Position numbers and translations under genes: made by a program. 64,000 nucleotides of DNA from the NCBI GenBank assembly GCA_001970955.1, contig MPUH01000078.1:52049-116048 (forward strand), given 5' to 3'. Below the pieces are notes generated by a model that made no database searches, was not told the DNA's origin, and saw only the letters and a program-made list of their open reading frames with translations. Shown here piece after piece: positions 10,301 to 19,933 of this stretch. Position 1 is the first letter of the stretch. Every line of letters starts with the position of its first letter. This stretch comes from Stentor coeruleus. Taxonomy: Eukaryota; Ciliophora; Heterotrichea; Heterotrichida; Stentoridae.

Positions 10301-12793
10301 TTAAGAGCTGAAATCCTTCCAAGTCATTTACCTCGTATTGGGAATAGTGAAGAAATGGATAATGCAACTTTTATTGCATCATTAAACCCTGATTTAAGAA
10401 GAGAAATTTTAATCACGGCAAATGAAGAACTTTTAGCAAGTTTAACCCCAGAACTTGTTGCTGAAGCTAGGGTATTACAAGAAAGGGTTATAAGTAGAAG
10501 AAATGCTAGAGTTGAAAGACCATCACCACCTAAACCATTAGAAGATGGAAAAGAGATTTCTGAAATTGTTAATGATGAGAAACTCACTTCAACTTTAGCT
10601 CAAGTTGAAGATAGTTTTTTAGAAATGCTGATCAAAGGGATATATTTGCTTAATCCAATAAATAGAGATATACTCGCTTCACTTTTACTTAATTTATCAG
10701 CACAAGGGAATATTAGAAGTAAAATTCTTGATGCACTTTTATGTTTACTTCTACAGTTTGGACCTGGTAAAGACTTCCCACCTCAAAGGTTATATGGTTC
10801 TGAAACTTATCTTGAGAATTATTCACAGGTTTATGCTATTGTCACTGGGAGAATATTAGATTTACTTATATATTTAGCTGAAAAAAACCCTAAAGTCCCA
10901 TATGAAATGCTTTTTGGAAGCAAATCACGTTTGTCGATTATTAGAACCCTTCGCGGCAATGAAGAACTTAGAGGATTTTCAAGCCTTTTATCTTTGACTC
11001 AACATAAACTGTTTGAAACTAGTAGTTCACATTTGAATCCACTTATAAATCTTATATCACGTATTATTGAAAAACAAGCTGAAAATGCTCCAGGACTTGA
11101 TGATATTGAAATGAGGCAAATATGTACTTTACTTAGTTATGAAAGTTTAAGTGATAATTCAGTTAAAACTGTTGTTGAACTTGTTACATGTTTAGCTCAA
11201 AATATTAATAATAAAGTTCAGATTGAAAAAATACTTTATAGTAATTTTTGTGCATTAGGGAAAGAAATTGCTAGTAATCTGACTAGACTTGAAACTTCAG
11301 CTGATGGACAGAAAGAGTTGCAGTTGTTGAGGGTTTTTAAAGTTTATAAAGGGATTTCTAAAGATAATAGAGGACTTGAAGGGCTTTGGGGACCATTGAC
11401 TGAAGCACTTAATATTATTACTCAAAGAGACTCTGATTTCGCTAGTACAGCCAGTCCGACTTTAAGTAAACTTTTGCCTGTTATCGAAACATTTTTCTTA
11501 GCACATGTTAACACTTCTCATTCTGAATGCTTTCAGAAATTTTGTGATCGTAATCGTAAAGTCCTCAACATCCTTATAAAACAAAACCCAAGCTTGCTCC
11601 AAGACACTCTACACACCCTAGTCTCAGAATTTCCAGCTCTTTTAGATTTCGAAAACAAAAGGGCTTATTTCCGATCTGAAATCCGTAAACTCCGTCCTGA
11701 CCGAGCTTTTGACACAATCCGCTTACAAGTTCGTCGTTCAGAAGTTTTTATGGATAGTTATCATCAATTAAAAATCCGAACACCAACTGAAATGCATGGA
11801 AAACTTCGTGTAACTTTTATAGATGAAGATGGAGTAGATGCAGGTGGTTTAACAAGAGAATGGTATGAGCTTTTAGCAAGAGAAATGTTTAATCCAAATT
11901 ATGCATTATTTATACCATCAGCAAATGGAGTTTCATTTCAACCAAATTGTATGAGTTCAATAAATATTGAGCATTTAGAATTCTTCAAATTTATAGGTAG
12001 GATTATAGGAAAAGCTCTTTGTGATGGTTTTTCTTTAGATTTATATTTCACAAGATCATTTTATAAACATATTTTAGGACAAGAAGTTACGTATCATGAT
12101 ATGGAAGATTTAGACCCTGATTTTTATAAGAATTTGAAAAGTTTGATGGATATTAATTTAAATGAAAATGATATACATGAATATTATTTTGCATATGAAG
12201 AAGAAGAGTTTGGGACACTGCAATTAAAAGAATTAGAACCTGGGGGTATGCAGAAAAGGGTTACAGAAGAAAATAAAATGGAGTATATAAAATTACTTTG
12301 CCATATGAAAATGACTCAGAATATTAGAGTTCAGATTAAATCATTTCTTAAAGGATTTCATGAACTAATTCCAAAACCAATGATTGCGATTTTCGATAGT
12401 AAAGAATTGGAGTTGCTGATTGCTGGACTACCTGAAATTGATATTGAGGATTTGAAAAACAACACTGAGTATCATAATTATACTAAGGACTCACCAGTTA
12501 TTGTATGGCTTTGGGAAATACTTTATGAGTTTTCACATGAAGAACGTGCTGAGTTTATGCAGTTTGTTACAGGGTCAAGCAAAGTACCACTTGAAGGGTT
12601 TAAAGCACTTCCAGGGATGTCAGGAGTGCAGAAATTCCAAATCCACAAAAGTTTCACTGGCCCTGATCGGCTGCCAACCGCACATACATGCATGAACCAG
12701 ATCGACCTTCCAGACTACCCAACAAAAGAAATCCTAAGAGACCGAATCAAACTTACAATAACTGAAGGTAAAGAAGGATTTGGCTTTATTTAG
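4397..12793 (+). CDS. HUWE1: Giant HECT E3 ubiquitin ligase, HUWE1/Tom1/UPL1 type
   Basis: An intronless gene of 2798 residues. It transfers ubiquitin from E2 to substrates through a catalytic cysteine. The N-terminal half is alpha-solenoid, with long Leu-rich helices as in the DUF908/DUF913 regions of Tom1 and HUWE1. A UBA-like domain (NLTNMGFSEQSIMQASRA) lies at about 1018-1056. A long acidic tract occupies about 1685-1800. A DUF4414-like segment with repeats of DPTFLAAMPDDIRIELL type (about 1930-2030) matches the family's ubiquitin-binding motifs. The HECT domain spans about 2430-2798 and ends LPTAHTCMNQIDLP, with catalytic Cys at 2765, then the conserved C-terminal GKEGFGFI. Family members are commonly 3000-4400 residues, so this is a compact version. 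It stops with TAG. The frame is open for 8.4 kb, strong evidence for the standard code. Confidence 0.96.
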   Translation: MKIEGETQTLVPGVSEWVSHLCECSSEDFIKVLQSLETWSFQRLDDLSSIARVLDRIDTLLTEGISSHGYPLLELLLDKTILILSSVTHKSLYNSLDCILSILDFFDWSLIYKALQVIHLLVNRVTPVVKATKAHSSQELCHKLYVIGLGSNLNCPSPISLQLLCSSKKIRQLDFQYIKNDEEVITSCINIPEDLQYVWVNRQRMNRAIENQALREKMVACQLLALSSLMQIPPELQTLQDFSRSLPELWLLPAVSEILKMPISSEVHIQAINLLSGILVMTEGQSIRHELTQNHLITSTQNLLAAWQQHGLMQTLLRDISSTTTILPESTAQDNTFISALLHLASIIADYKYRVDSSHVPGMTCSLLMLLQNCNFLTLHNIAKAVRILSVIVSHSIDMFKEIGGLETVLTLLTKEIYLYYNSSDPARAYLIRALFRLLKIVITKWDPSHTLNQGEVYHVLYESGLLESLKKIYEMRYYEVYESSLQLLCCFVNFSKQIIDDLINNGTIHILLQSLEGKLPNNAKLVGVVTRFLCLVALNHEGNKIIEGFNTVERLLEALGSTSGVVLTADLAENIGENMQILMSNVPAVVNKAVDGCILLITSIQNCNTSIREIFFPQLTNIGKLISTLLGFSPELVKGFIEQGGLDGFLSIFKMQVQPLTFNNEFHGFAACVKSIPASLTVQVLSKVLDYLSNQLDAIENYIGPLESLMDFSQVSDTKILTHLLTGTDSFIELVRFLIQNGGASNIDLLCALLYRLSHYMRILIAEQARLSPFSKANTHTTKNFNQPIDIHEIENVSLKSFEENFYFTCQLTVRKLYRFTTRMSSARGRLAITEDSGIKISKTMGGILAYLIKLINLENADQYKAYYYCLQLSDILKILLQDQNSNPATLYTFYLEGGTEHVYKFLLQLREISKSLSNDEEKSYDLVNSMQILWNLCGRFLESLSMGRFSTTSAGVQVLRALGCESSKEINKKMQTLALEYLTGLNFLECGVYSTAFARSALEILKTFSDIGKASLDSDLIKNLTNMGFSEQSIMQASRATGSCEIDKIMDYLISNKDHMSMCTEESVLIENLHYILISSLPFIPTLRSSVADVLAKICLKPNAPFKDIALMLLLQIGILAYRAVRESTLLDAMLNTLGMDIEKSQRDNLNFTNAYKAFSGDSGLLELLDIPTSFEHLGACIHVLSALVSKSPDVLEIIHSYKFTSYAINLMEAFATVVDPVGLGCLSPLFSLLDTLSRFSADTDIKLTLALCNLINNHKNTPIPEQPDLYSLLQVLTSLTANPKNAKIFMDSKALNILLTLRIGEGDEKLKNNLSVYGILLKQLVEDPYILQGNFEISIIQNHKKGIELKDFLNSFSSQITRSKEVFKAAFENTCIVVKKNAVKSQNKTPKKNSYEERQHVSKFDKMIVELKKDRKEITGEKWKAVSIICLSLCEVCEGEQKGQEFMIPSQCLVSILAEIFQSYPVLIGEIINQTAKHNKKFIPYLIRNIIPFRYTLQLVEGKVIFNYPGTKNQVSPEIYQNWVKVTSKLIKSLTFKQASKHQNSSIVEICNLIFLDNNLPVLKARKRIFKELKSMLLEQTKKSWFGNEKSMAIVRSVVIIIMQLLREVPKSPFTSNNPAEIARTLVNEQFSMIKLLSDAAKGVKINFKKAGSMLNLILAPLELLTKYNISFTLHLSKPNNTQEPEEVIEEPMDEDLGKFEIYDEEEFEREESSSNSSQEHVGEEEEGDDIMDEDSDSENQVNIEQDLNEEEEDEDLLEESDQVEENLEGIVVEGRNTEAFWAEDLEEETDPASNVWINNRQNEEFVVERHIIDQRFQGENEESEPWSGIRDIRDLPIHWDRVEGEEAGQFVNFVPEIDGNDNELWMMFMRRNRLHIDGPDRNITKPRTEDTRAIEELYLYFTKTSNNIQDPEPDPQTDIKSFDPTFLAAMPDDIRIELLQQRPTSTTYIDQEISEEFLSALPEELRAEILPSHLPRIGNSEEMDNATFIASLNPDLRREILITANEELLASLTPELVAEARVLQERVISRRNARVERPSPPKPLEDGKEISEIVNDEKLTSTLAQVEDSFLEMLIKGIYLLNPINRDILASLLLNLSAQGNIRSKILDALLCLLLQFGPGKDFPPQRLYGSETYLENYSQVYAIVTGRILDLLIYLAEKNPKVPYEMLFGSKSRLSIIRTLRGNEELRGFSSLLSLTQHKLFETSSSHLNPLINLISRIIEKQAENAPGLDDIEMRQICTLLSYESLSDNSVKTVVELVTCLAQNINNKVQIEKILYSNFCALGKEIASNLTRLETSADGQKELQLLRVFKVYKGISKDNRGLEGLWGPLTEALNIITQRDSDFASTASPTLSKLLPVIETFFLAHVNTSHSECFQKFCDRNRKVLNILIKQNPSLLQDTLHTLVSEFPALLDFENKRAYFRSEIRKLRPDRAFDTIRLQVRRSEVFMDSYHQLKIRTPTEMHGKLRVTFIDEDGVDAGGLTREWYELLAREMFNPNYALFIPSANGVSFQPNCMSSINIEHLEFFKFIGRIIGKALCDGFSLDLYFTRSFYKHILGQEVTYHDMEDLDPDFYKNLKSLMDINLNENDIHEYYFAYEEEEFGTLQLKELEPGGMQKRVTEENKMEYIKLLCHMKMTQNIRVQIKSFLKGFHELIPKPMIAIFDSKELELLIAGLPEIDIEDLKNNTEYHNYTKDSPVIVWLWEILYEFSHEERAEFMQFVTGSSKVPLEGFKALPGMSGVQKFQIHKSFTGPDRLPTAHTCMNQIDLPDYPTKEILRDRIKLTITEGKEGFGFI

Positions 12794-12913
12794 TAACTAA
12801 CTTATATATTTTATCAAATCTTCATAATCTACAAAACCATTTTAACACCCAACCTATAATTTTATATCATTCTAAATTATCAAAACTTATCACTTCAAAA
12901 CCACCCTCCCAAA

Positions 12914-13837
12914 CTATTTCTTAACCCTTGCATCTTCTTTTTTCTTACACCAATCATAAGCAAAATCCATAGTCCAATTCATCCTATCAAACAACTCTTT
13001 AAAATTTCTTTTCAATAACCCATAATCTGGCCTTTCTTCAAATCTTAATGCTTGACAATATCTAATATAATTAACAAATTCACCAGGAAGATCATTACAT
13101 AATACTTCAACAGATGTAGTTACTTTTTTATTAGTAATATTCTGATATTTTTCCTTCTTAGTATCACCTTTCATACCTTGCCAAGGTAAAGATCCTTTAA
13201 GTAAATATATAAGAACATATCCTAAACATTCAAGATCATCTCTACGTGATTGTTCAATCCCTTGATGTGTAAATATTGAAGCATATCTTGCTGTACCTGT
13301 AAGATTTTTCCCATCTCTATATGGAATATGTTGTCCTGTTTTGCTATCTTTATACTTTTTCGCTAAGCCAAAATCAATTATATATACTTGATGAGCTTTT
13401 GCCCCTAGGCCTATGAGGAAATTATCAGGTTTTATATCTCTGTGAAGGAAGTTCCGAGAATGGATATTTTCGATTCTTGAGATCATTTGATCTGCGAGCA
13501 TCAATACGGTTTTTAAAGACAGTTTTGGTTTGCAAAAGGTCAAAAGGTCTTCAAGTGAAGGGCCAAGAAGTTCAATTACCATAACATTGTAGTCACCTTC
13601 AACACCGAACCAATGGAGAAATGGGACCCCTGCAACGCCTTGGAGAGCTCGTATAAGTCTAGATTCAAATAGTAGTTGAGGGTGGCTGGACCTGATTTTT
13701 TCAAGCTTAACAGCCACTTCTTCGTTTGTTTGGATGTTTGTGCCAAGGTAAATGTCCCCAAATGATCCATGGCCTATTTTTCGACCAAGGCGATATTTGC
13801 CCCCTACTTTAAGGTCCATATTGAGGTTATTAAGCAC
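12914..13837 (-). CDS. Casein kinase 1 family Ser/Thr kinase
   Basis: A 307-residue CK1, nearly all kinase domain. Visible motifs are the glycine loop [26 protein letters not shown] at about 130 with the CK1-typical spacing, [10 protein letters not shown] at about 154, and the CK1 signature around [13 protein letters not shown]. The usual SINTH motif reads SIFTH here, and L of HLGIEQ is Q, mild departures in the segment that replaces the APE motif. The C-terminal extension is only about 15 basic residues, so there is no long regulatory tail. Two starts are possible, 13837 or the Met at 13819 ([12 protein letters not shown]); the second matches the usual CK1 start better. Only 76 bp separate its start from the next minus-strand gene's stop. 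Confidence 0.95.
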   Translation of the reverse strand: MLNNLNMDLKVGGKYRLGRKIGHGSFGDIYLGTNIQTNEEVAVKLEKIRSSHPQLLFESRLIRALQGVAGVPFLHWFGVEGDYNVMVIELLGPSLEDLLTFCKPKLSLKTVLMLADQMISRIENIHSRNFLHRDIKPDNFLIGLGAKAHQVYIIDFGLAKKYKDSKTGQHIPYRDGKNLTGTARYASIFTHQGIEQSRRDDLECLGYVLIYLLKGSLPWQGMKGDTKKEKYQNITNKKVTTSVEVLCNDLPGEFVNYIRYCQALRFEERPDYGLLKRNFKELFDRMNWTMDFAYDWCKKKEDARVKK

Positions 13838-13914
13838 TGAATGGATAAATCGCGATATAGAGTTTTGATAATAAATTATAGAGTTTTTTATTGTTTTTCT
13901 AATAAAATAATTAT

Positions 13915-14880
13915 TTATATCTCTAATGACTGCAGCTCATCATGTAAAACCCCAATAAGCTCTTTATATTTTTTTTTATTCATATCCCTAGAAACATTAG
14001 TCGATATCATTGCAGTTCCCTCTAAACTCAAATCATTCTTAATCTTTTTTCCTCTTTCAATAAACGAACTCACTCCTTTGATTTCAGTAAAATTGTCATT
14101 ATACTGTTTAGTGTCAAAAAGTTTCGGATTAAACGTGCACTCTTTCATATCTTTACCAATTTCTGCTTCTTTTTTTTCTTTAATCTTAGTTTCTTTAACC
14201 TCAGCCCATTTGCTAAGCCTTTCAACAACAGCTCGTGGATCCCTACTGCTTTTAGACTGTAAAATATTTGGTTTAAAACTACATTCTTCAGGTGTTTTAT
14301 CCCTAAGTTGTAATTCATTTCTAAGTTTTTCGATATTTTTTCTCTTTTCTTCTCCATTAGTATATAAAGCATCCCATCGATTTTTCCCATCTTCTCTACT
14401 TGAAGCGATTTTCTGAGATTTTTTATTAATCTCTGGCTGATGAGTAAATTGGTCATCAGGTTCAACAAATCTACTTGATGATGATCCCATAAGTCGATCT
14501 TTTGGGTCACCAAGTTTTGAAGCGATTTTCATAGACTTTTTGTTTAGTTTAGGTTGAAATTTCATAGGCTTTCTAAATGCTTGACCTTGAGTATTTGTTA
14601 TTAAAGGTGTTGATGGTCTATCATTATCTTTTTTTGGTAATGTTACTATATCAGGGGTATAACTTCGTGGGGATTCTGGTTTTAGATATTTACCTATGGA
14701 TTCGTAATAAAGGTCTTTTATGTTTGTGGGTTTTTTTGTACTTTCTTGTGAAAGTTGAGGTGTTGGGATTTTAGTGAAAAGGTCTTTGGATGATTGTCCG
14801 TTTTGGATAAATTCTAATGCTCTGATATAACCTGGTGATGAAGATAGCTTGTTTTCAAAACGAGTTAAAACTTTTTTCAT
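13915..14880 (-). CDS. Basic repeat-motif protein, unknown function
   Basis: 321 residues, rich in Lys, Ser and Pro, with no enzymatic motif. It carries four spaced copies of a motif of the form (F/H)-x-P-x-(L/I), three of them followed by Lys/Ser: [14 protein letters not shown] at about 108, [14 protein letters not shown] at about 146, [10 protein letters not shown] at about 200 and [10 protein letters not shown] at about 250. A charged helix lies between the second and third copies, and another between the third and fourth. Such motif arrays are common in poorly characterised ciliate cytoskeletal proteins (general knowledge, no specific family). The frame is complete from ATG to stop without introns. 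Function unknown. Confidence 0.75.
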   Translation of the reverse strand: MKKVLTRFENKLSSSPGYIRALEFIQNGQSSKDLFTKIPTPQLSQESTKKPTNIKDLYYESIGKYLKPESPRSYTPDIVTLPKKDNDRPSTPLITNTQGQAFRKPMKFQPKLNKKSMKIASKLGDPKDRLMGSSSSRFVEPDDQFTHQPEINKKSQKIASSREDGKNRWDALYTNGEEKRKNIEKLRNELQLRDKTPEECSFKPNILQSKSSRDPRAVVERLSKWAEVKETKIKEKKEAEIGKDMKECTFNPKLFDTKQYNDNFTEIKGVSSFIERGKKIKNDLSLEGTAMISTNVSRDMNKKKYKELIGVLHDELQSLEI

Positions 14881-15952
14881 ATCTTTGAAATATGTATTTA
14901 GGATGAAAATATGGAATGATTATTAGGTGAAGATGTGGAGATAAAATTTGCATATGGTTTATGGAAAAATGGCTGATAGTAAAAGGTTGAAGATAAGGAG
15001 GAATTGTGAATTGGTTTGGAGTTTGAAGGCTAAATTTTTATTTTATTAGGAGTTTTTAATAGAAGATGTTTATAGTTTGATAAAAAGGATAAGATGATAT
15101 TTTAGAATTCTTATTGTGTGTCTTTAGAATCTTAGGAATTTTGTTTTATGATATGATGATTTATTTTTTAAGCTTAATGATTACTTTTGATTGGAAAAGT
15201 TTATGGTTTTTTCTTCAAGTAAGATATGCTGTTTTATAAGTTTTGAAAGTTAAATGCAAGGTCCTAATTTTTCTCTGTAGCCAAAGTCTTAGGTTTAGAA
15301 TAATTATTTAATACAGCTTCAATATTTGGAATCAGGAATTTCTAAGTTTAAGAGAATTTTGCAACTTTTTTCGTAGAAAAAGTATCAATTTTTTTCTTAA
15401 CGAAATTGCTGATTAAGAAATCTATGAAGAGCTGTCTGGATTTTTATGAGTTTTCACCTTTGGGTTTATTCATCGATATTTTTAAGCCTAACAAGAAGTT
15501 AGAGATTACTTATTACAATAAATAAACTTGAATTTTAATATTATTTCAGAATATCATTTACTATTTAGCATATTTAAACCCACAAATCTTACAAGAAAGC
15601 ATTCATATAAAATATCCCAACTTCGCAATTATATAATATCATTATCCAAACTTTACAATAAAAGCACCACAGTTCATCATCCAAAAAGCCCAACCGAAAA
15701 TTTTACCAGCATCCAAACAATTCTCATCAAATTTCCTATACACAAAAACCTCTCATCTTTACCCACAACAAATCTTCCCTATCCAAAGCCACGTCAAAAA
15801 CTCCCAATATCCAAAAATCATCCATTTCCTCTTCCAAAACATCTTCATCCTTACAACAATTCTTTACCTCCAACCTCCTAACTGATATTCCATCTCTTAT
15901 CTCATCTAAAAACCTACTAAAAATCCTATCATTTGTGTCCCTAACTGACTAC
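14881..15952. other. Intergenic with a strong strand-composition switch
   Basis: This 1.07-kb spacer lies between two minus-strand genes. Its left half (to about 15520) is G/T-rich and C-poor on the plus strand; its right half (about 15550-15950) is C/A-rich and nearly G-free. A plus-strand frame at 15528-15881 is a by-product of that bias (Pro/Asn/Lys/Thr only) and is not called. No RNA gene recognised. Confidence 0.6.
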
Positions 15953-16480
15953 TTAATTAATAAGTATGCCGTCATATTTCTGTTGGAACCATTGCATAGC
16001 CTCTTCTTTAGTAACTTTATGGCTCTTCCCAACAGTAGAAGTTGAATGTCTCCTTTTAGTCACTCTATATCCAGCTCTTTTAAGGACAATATAGAAATCC
16101 ATGCCATAAATACCCGTGCCAGGGTCGTATTTTATGCCTAAATCAATATGCTCTTGTATACCAAATCCAAAGTTTCCTGAGTCAGAGAAGTTTCTTTTCT
16201 TAAGTTCGAATTCTTTAACTTTTAACCCTCTTTCAAGAATATCTTCAGCTTTTGGTCCTCTAACTGTTGCATGAACAGCAATTTTGTCGTTTCTCCTAAT
16301 GCCGAATGAACGGATGGTGTAAGATGCCTTGGAGAACACTGGCTTCTGTTCAGTCAGATCTGCGAGGACTTTACTGGCTCTCGTTACACGATCGCCTGCT
16401 TCACCAACACAGATGTTGAGAACTAACTTGTCGATTTTTATGTTTCGCATAGGGTTCTCCTGTTTTTCAGCTTTCACCAT
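15953..16480 (-). CDS. RPL11: Large-subunit ribosomal protein uL5 (RPL11)
   Basis: A complete 175-residue cytosolic uL5, the protein that with uL18 and 5S rRNA forms the 5S RNP of the central protuberance. The sequence aligns throughout with eukaryotic L11: [21 protein letters not shown] near the start, then [42 protein letters not shown] and the C-terminal basic [13 protein letters not shown]. The length is typical (about 170-178). No intron is present. The G-rich plus-strand sequence upstream fits the 5' flank of a minus-strand gene. An intact 5S gene also lies in this window, at 38.2 kb. Confidence 0.98.
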   Translation of the reverse strand: MVKAEKQENPMRNIKIDKLVLNICVGEAGDRVTRASKVLADLTEQKPVFSKASYTIRSFGIRRNDKIAVHATVRGPKAEDILERGLKVKEFELKKRNFSDSGNFGFGIQEHIDLGIKYDPGTGIYGMDFYIVLKRAGYRVTKRRHSTSTVGKSHKVTKEEAMQWFQQKYDGILIN

Positions 16481-17042
16481 TAGAAATTTTTATATGGGAA
16501 TTTTTATAAGAAAAGTACATTTGGGTTGAAAATTTGAGATTTTATAATGAAAAGATTATGGGTGTAAATTTATATATAGGTGCATTTAAAGGAAAAGCTT
16601 TAGATGTTTAGATGGCTTTTTTAATTATAGGTGGGTAGAGAAAAGTTTTTAATCAACTAGTTTAAAATTAGATTTGATATCAAAATGATTAGGTAATTAG
16701 GAATTATTAAATATAATAGATAAGTATATATAAGAAACCTGATGAAAAGGTAGATGATTATCTATTTGTTATTTATTCTATAGTATACCGAATATTCAAA
16801 TCTATTAAAATTCTTCCTAAACTTAAACATGCTATCATATATCATATCGTCTATATCAAATCCTATAAAATTCCAAACTTTTTTAATTTCATCCTTTAAA
16901 TTCACTTAACATCCTAATCATCAACACAATTATCCTAACATCTCTTTTCCACTTAAAATCTCTTAACCAAATATTCCTATCATCATCAATTACAAATATT
17001 CTTCTCACCAAACTTTTCCTGACTAATTCCATTTATAAAATA
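16481..17042. other. Divergent promoter region
   Basis: This 562-bp spacer separates the starts of uL5 (minus) and the thioredoxin-fold gene (plus). The half next to uL5 is G/T/A-rich on the plus strand and the half next to the plus-strand gene is C/A/T-rich. No defined element recognised. Confidence 0.6.
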
Positions 17043-19079
17043 ATGCCACGTATACTCCTAATCCTCTTATCTTACTTATCATTATCATCAGGACTATTTA
17101 CTTCTCCTAATGAAATCCAGCATATATTATCAAAAGATCTAAGCCCAATATTAGAAAATCCTGATTACATGATCATGACAATTATACACGATGAATTCTC
17201 AACAGGGTCAATTATTTTAAGCAAAGTTCTAGAAGATTTAGTCCCTAAATATACTAACTATATAGTTTTCTTAGCAATAAGTTGTGAACGTGAAGAAAAT
17301 TTATGTAATAACAATATTATGAATAGCCTTCCAGCATTTCAAGCTTATATTCCAGGTGGTATAAATCCATATACAAGTAAACCATTAATTCATGAACGAC
17401 CATATCAAGGTAAAATCACATTAAAAGACATAAGCAATTTTTTTAATGAAAACATCCCTTATTTAGGAGATTTTATAAATGTATCTTCAAATGAAGAATT
17501 TCTTGCCCAAGAAGGTAATAAAGTTTTACTTTTTACAAATAAAGATAAAGTTCCACTTATATTTAGAGGACTTAGTTCTAAATATAGAGATCGTTTTGAG
17601 TTTGGAGTTGTATGGCAAAATCAAACTTTATTGATTAGAGATTATGGAATTAAAAAGTTTCCTATGCTAATTGTTGTTGAAGGGGATGATGTTATTGAAT
17701 TTGAAGGGAATAATGACTTTGATGAGATTTCAAGATTTTTGGATAAATATAAGGCTAATGAAAGAAGGCCACAAAAAGCTAAGAAGTTTTTTACTTATAA
17801 GACTGAAGTTGGAGATGATAATAAATTTAATCAGTTTCCTATTGTGGATTTGAATGCTGGGAACTATGGGAAATATGTTTTGAATAATAGTGGATTGTAT
17901 TTGGTGCATTTTTTTAAGGATAAAGCATCACCTGAGTGGGAGGATATAAAAAAAGATTATAATGGGATTGTGAAATTAGCTAATTTTAATTGTAAAGCTG
18001 AAGAAGAGTTTGAAGTGTGTCAGGAAATTGGGGTTAAAAAATATCCATCAATACGGGTGTTTCCAATGAATAGCAAAAGGAAAAGCTTTGAACTTATTTT
18101 TGATAGTAGAAAAAATTTAGAGGATGAACTTTCAAGAGAACTTCATTATGATATAACTTTTATACAAGAAAATACAGTACAAAAATTCATTAATGCAGTA
18201 AATGAAGAGTTTAAAGTGGGGATTATATTAATAGCAGATGGGAATCCTAATTTGCAATTTAAAGCATTGTCATCTGAAGATAATTTTAAAGAGTTTGTCA
18301 AGTTTGGAAATTTTAAAAAACCTCGAGAAACTTCATTATCTGTTTTTAGTATAAAAAACTACCCTTCTATCATAGCTTTTGCCAAAACTGAAAATACTGA
18401 AGACATGAAATTTATTGAATACACTGGAAAATTTGATGACTATCGAAGTCTCTACTACTTTATTGACCAAGAGGCAATTCCAATATTCCTAAACAATCAC
18501 AAAAATAAAATCTTAGAAGAAGACCAAGAACACATAGAAATAATAACAACTTCCACATCATTCTCATTAAAATGCCTTAAAAAACCAGGTCTTTGCCTAA
18601 TCGGCATGTTCCCTGGAGAAATCACAAATAAAACCTTTCAATCTAAAGCTTATAAAACCCTTAAAAACATAAAAGATAGCATGGAAATACGAAAACTCCC
18701 CGTAAATTTCGTTATTTTAGATGGGATTTGTCAATATGAATTAAGAGAATATTTTGGCATATCAGAAATATCTTTACCAAATCTTGGGGTTTTTATAACT
18801 AATAAGAAAAAAGGTGCAAGATTGATTGGGACATTGAATTTTGATGATATAACATCATTTGTTGATGGGATACTAAGAGAAAAACTAGAAATTTTTGATA
18901 TGAGTAATATATCTTTTAAAGATGGTGATTGTGAAGATTTGAATAATATTATAGAGAATAATGAAGATGAGGATATATTGATGGAGATACTTAGTATTAG
19001 TGATAAAGAAAAAAACAAGTCTAGTGATACAAAAAGAGCAAATAATAAGAAAGGTTTAAAGAAAAACTCGGACCTTTAG
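17043..19079 (+). CDS. Secretory-pathway multi-thioredoxin-fold protein lacking CXXC
   Basis: 678 residues. The N-terminus (MPRILLILLSYLSLSSGLF) is a signal peptide, placing it in the secretory pathway. Several thioredoxin-like modules can be recognised by the strand-plus-cis-proline signature: KKFPMLIVVEG at about 210, KKYPSIRVFP at about 340 and KNYPSIIAFA at about 440. The position where the CXXC active site belongs carries no cysteine pair (FKDKASPEWEDI in the second clear module). It resembles a protein disulfide isomerase in layout but should be redox-inactive, perhaps a chaperone like ERp27/ERp29-type proteins (inference). The C-terminus is Lys/Asn-rich and ends NSDL, not a canonical KDEL. 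No intron; stop TAG. Confidence 0.8.
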   Translation: MPRILLILLSYLSLSSGLFTSPNEIQHILSKDLSPILENPDYMIMTIIHDEFSTGSIILSKVLEDLVPKYTNYIVFLAISCEREENLCNNNIMNSLPAFQAYIPGGINPYTSKPLIHERPYQGKITLKDISNFFNENIPYLGDFINVSSNEEFLAQEGNKVLLFTNKDKVPLIFRGLSSKYRDRFEFGVVWQNQTLLIRDYGIKKFPMLIVVEGDDVIEFEGNNDFDEISRFLDKYKANERRPQKAKKFFTYKTEVGDDNKFNQFPIVDLNAGNYGKYVLNNSGLYLVHFFKDKASPEWEDIKKDYNGIVKLANFNCKAEEEFEVCQEIGVKKYPSIRVFPMNSKRKSFELIFDSRKNLEDELSRELHYDITFIQENTVQKFINAVNEEFKVGIILIADGNPNLQFKALSSEDNFKEFVKFGNFKKPRETSLSVFSIKNYPSIIAFAKTENTEDMKFIEYTGKFDDYRSLYYFIDQEAIPIFLNNHKNKILEEDQEHIEIITTSTSFSLKCLKKPGLCLIGMFPGEITNKTFQSKAYKTLKNIKDSMEIRKLPVNFVILDGICQYELREYFGISEISLPNLGVFITNKKKGARLIGTLNFDDITSFVDGILREKLEIFDMSNISFKDGDCEDLNNIIENNEDEDILMEILSISDKEKNKSSDTKRANNKKGLKKNSDL

Positions 19080-19933
19080 ATAAGATATTATAGTATGATA
19101 TCTTTAATTATATAAGATATTCAGATATTATTTATAAAATACATAAGATGATATATAAGATATGTTTTATACTTAGTTTAAATTTTTAATATAGGAGATC
19201 GTTAGTATTTTTTTATGATAAAAACTTTATGATAATTTAATTTTTAGGGATTTTAAGTTTTCTATTGAATTTGATGTTTTTAGAGCATTAAGGATTAAAA
19301 ATTTTCTAAGATGAAAATAAAAATTTCATTATGATAATCGTAATACATAATTCTAATCTTATAGGGTAAATAATTGTGACAATGATTCATGATATTTTAA
19401 ATTATACTGCAACTTGTAAGTGTTTAGCTTGAATTTTAACAGATGGATTAAACTTTTATGATTTTTTTTTGCTGATGTATTATTTTTTTTATCCAAATAA
19501 AAAAATCNGTATTATTTTAAATACCAAGTCTCAACATCAAAGAAATATCCCAATCCAAAATCCTGCCATCAAAAATCACAAAGCCCCAAGCCAAAACATT
19601 AACCCAACAGTTTTTACAAATTATTTTCATCCAAATTTTATATTAAAAAAAAAATCCTCATCATCTAAATCCAAGTCAATTCTCAACCCCACATCCCTCA
19701 CACAATTTCCTAAAATTTAATCCTATCAAAAATCCCACTAAAGCAACCCCTAATCAATTTCCCAAAATATCAACCCTCACAACAAAAAACCAAGCAAATT
19801 CTCCAACAAATTTCAAAAATACCCTTAATAATTTATACGCCATAATTTTCTCTTATAGCCTTTAACTCATTTTTTACCATGTAAATACAAATTGAACTTA
19901 TTAACTATTCTAATCTCTGCATTAATGGTATAA
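19080..19933. other. Intergenic containing an assembly N
   Basis: This 854-bp AT-rich spacer lies between two plus-strand genes. One undetermined base is at 19508. The first part is T/G-rich and the part next to the polo kinase (about 19520-19800) is C/A-rich and nearly G-free. The frame that reads across the N is low-complexity and is not called. No RNA gene seen. Confidence 0.6.

Noticed and set aside
13841-14416. Long plus-strand open frame (191 codons)
   Set aside because: It lies antisense to the coherent 321-residue minus-strand gene, is Ser/Leu/Phe-rich like other antisense shadows of Lys/Glu-rich genes, and has no family likeness.
15528-15881. 117-codon plus-strand frame
   Set aside because: Made almost only of Pro, Asn, Lys, Thr, Ser, Leu and Ile because the region is nearly G-free on this strand; no protein character.
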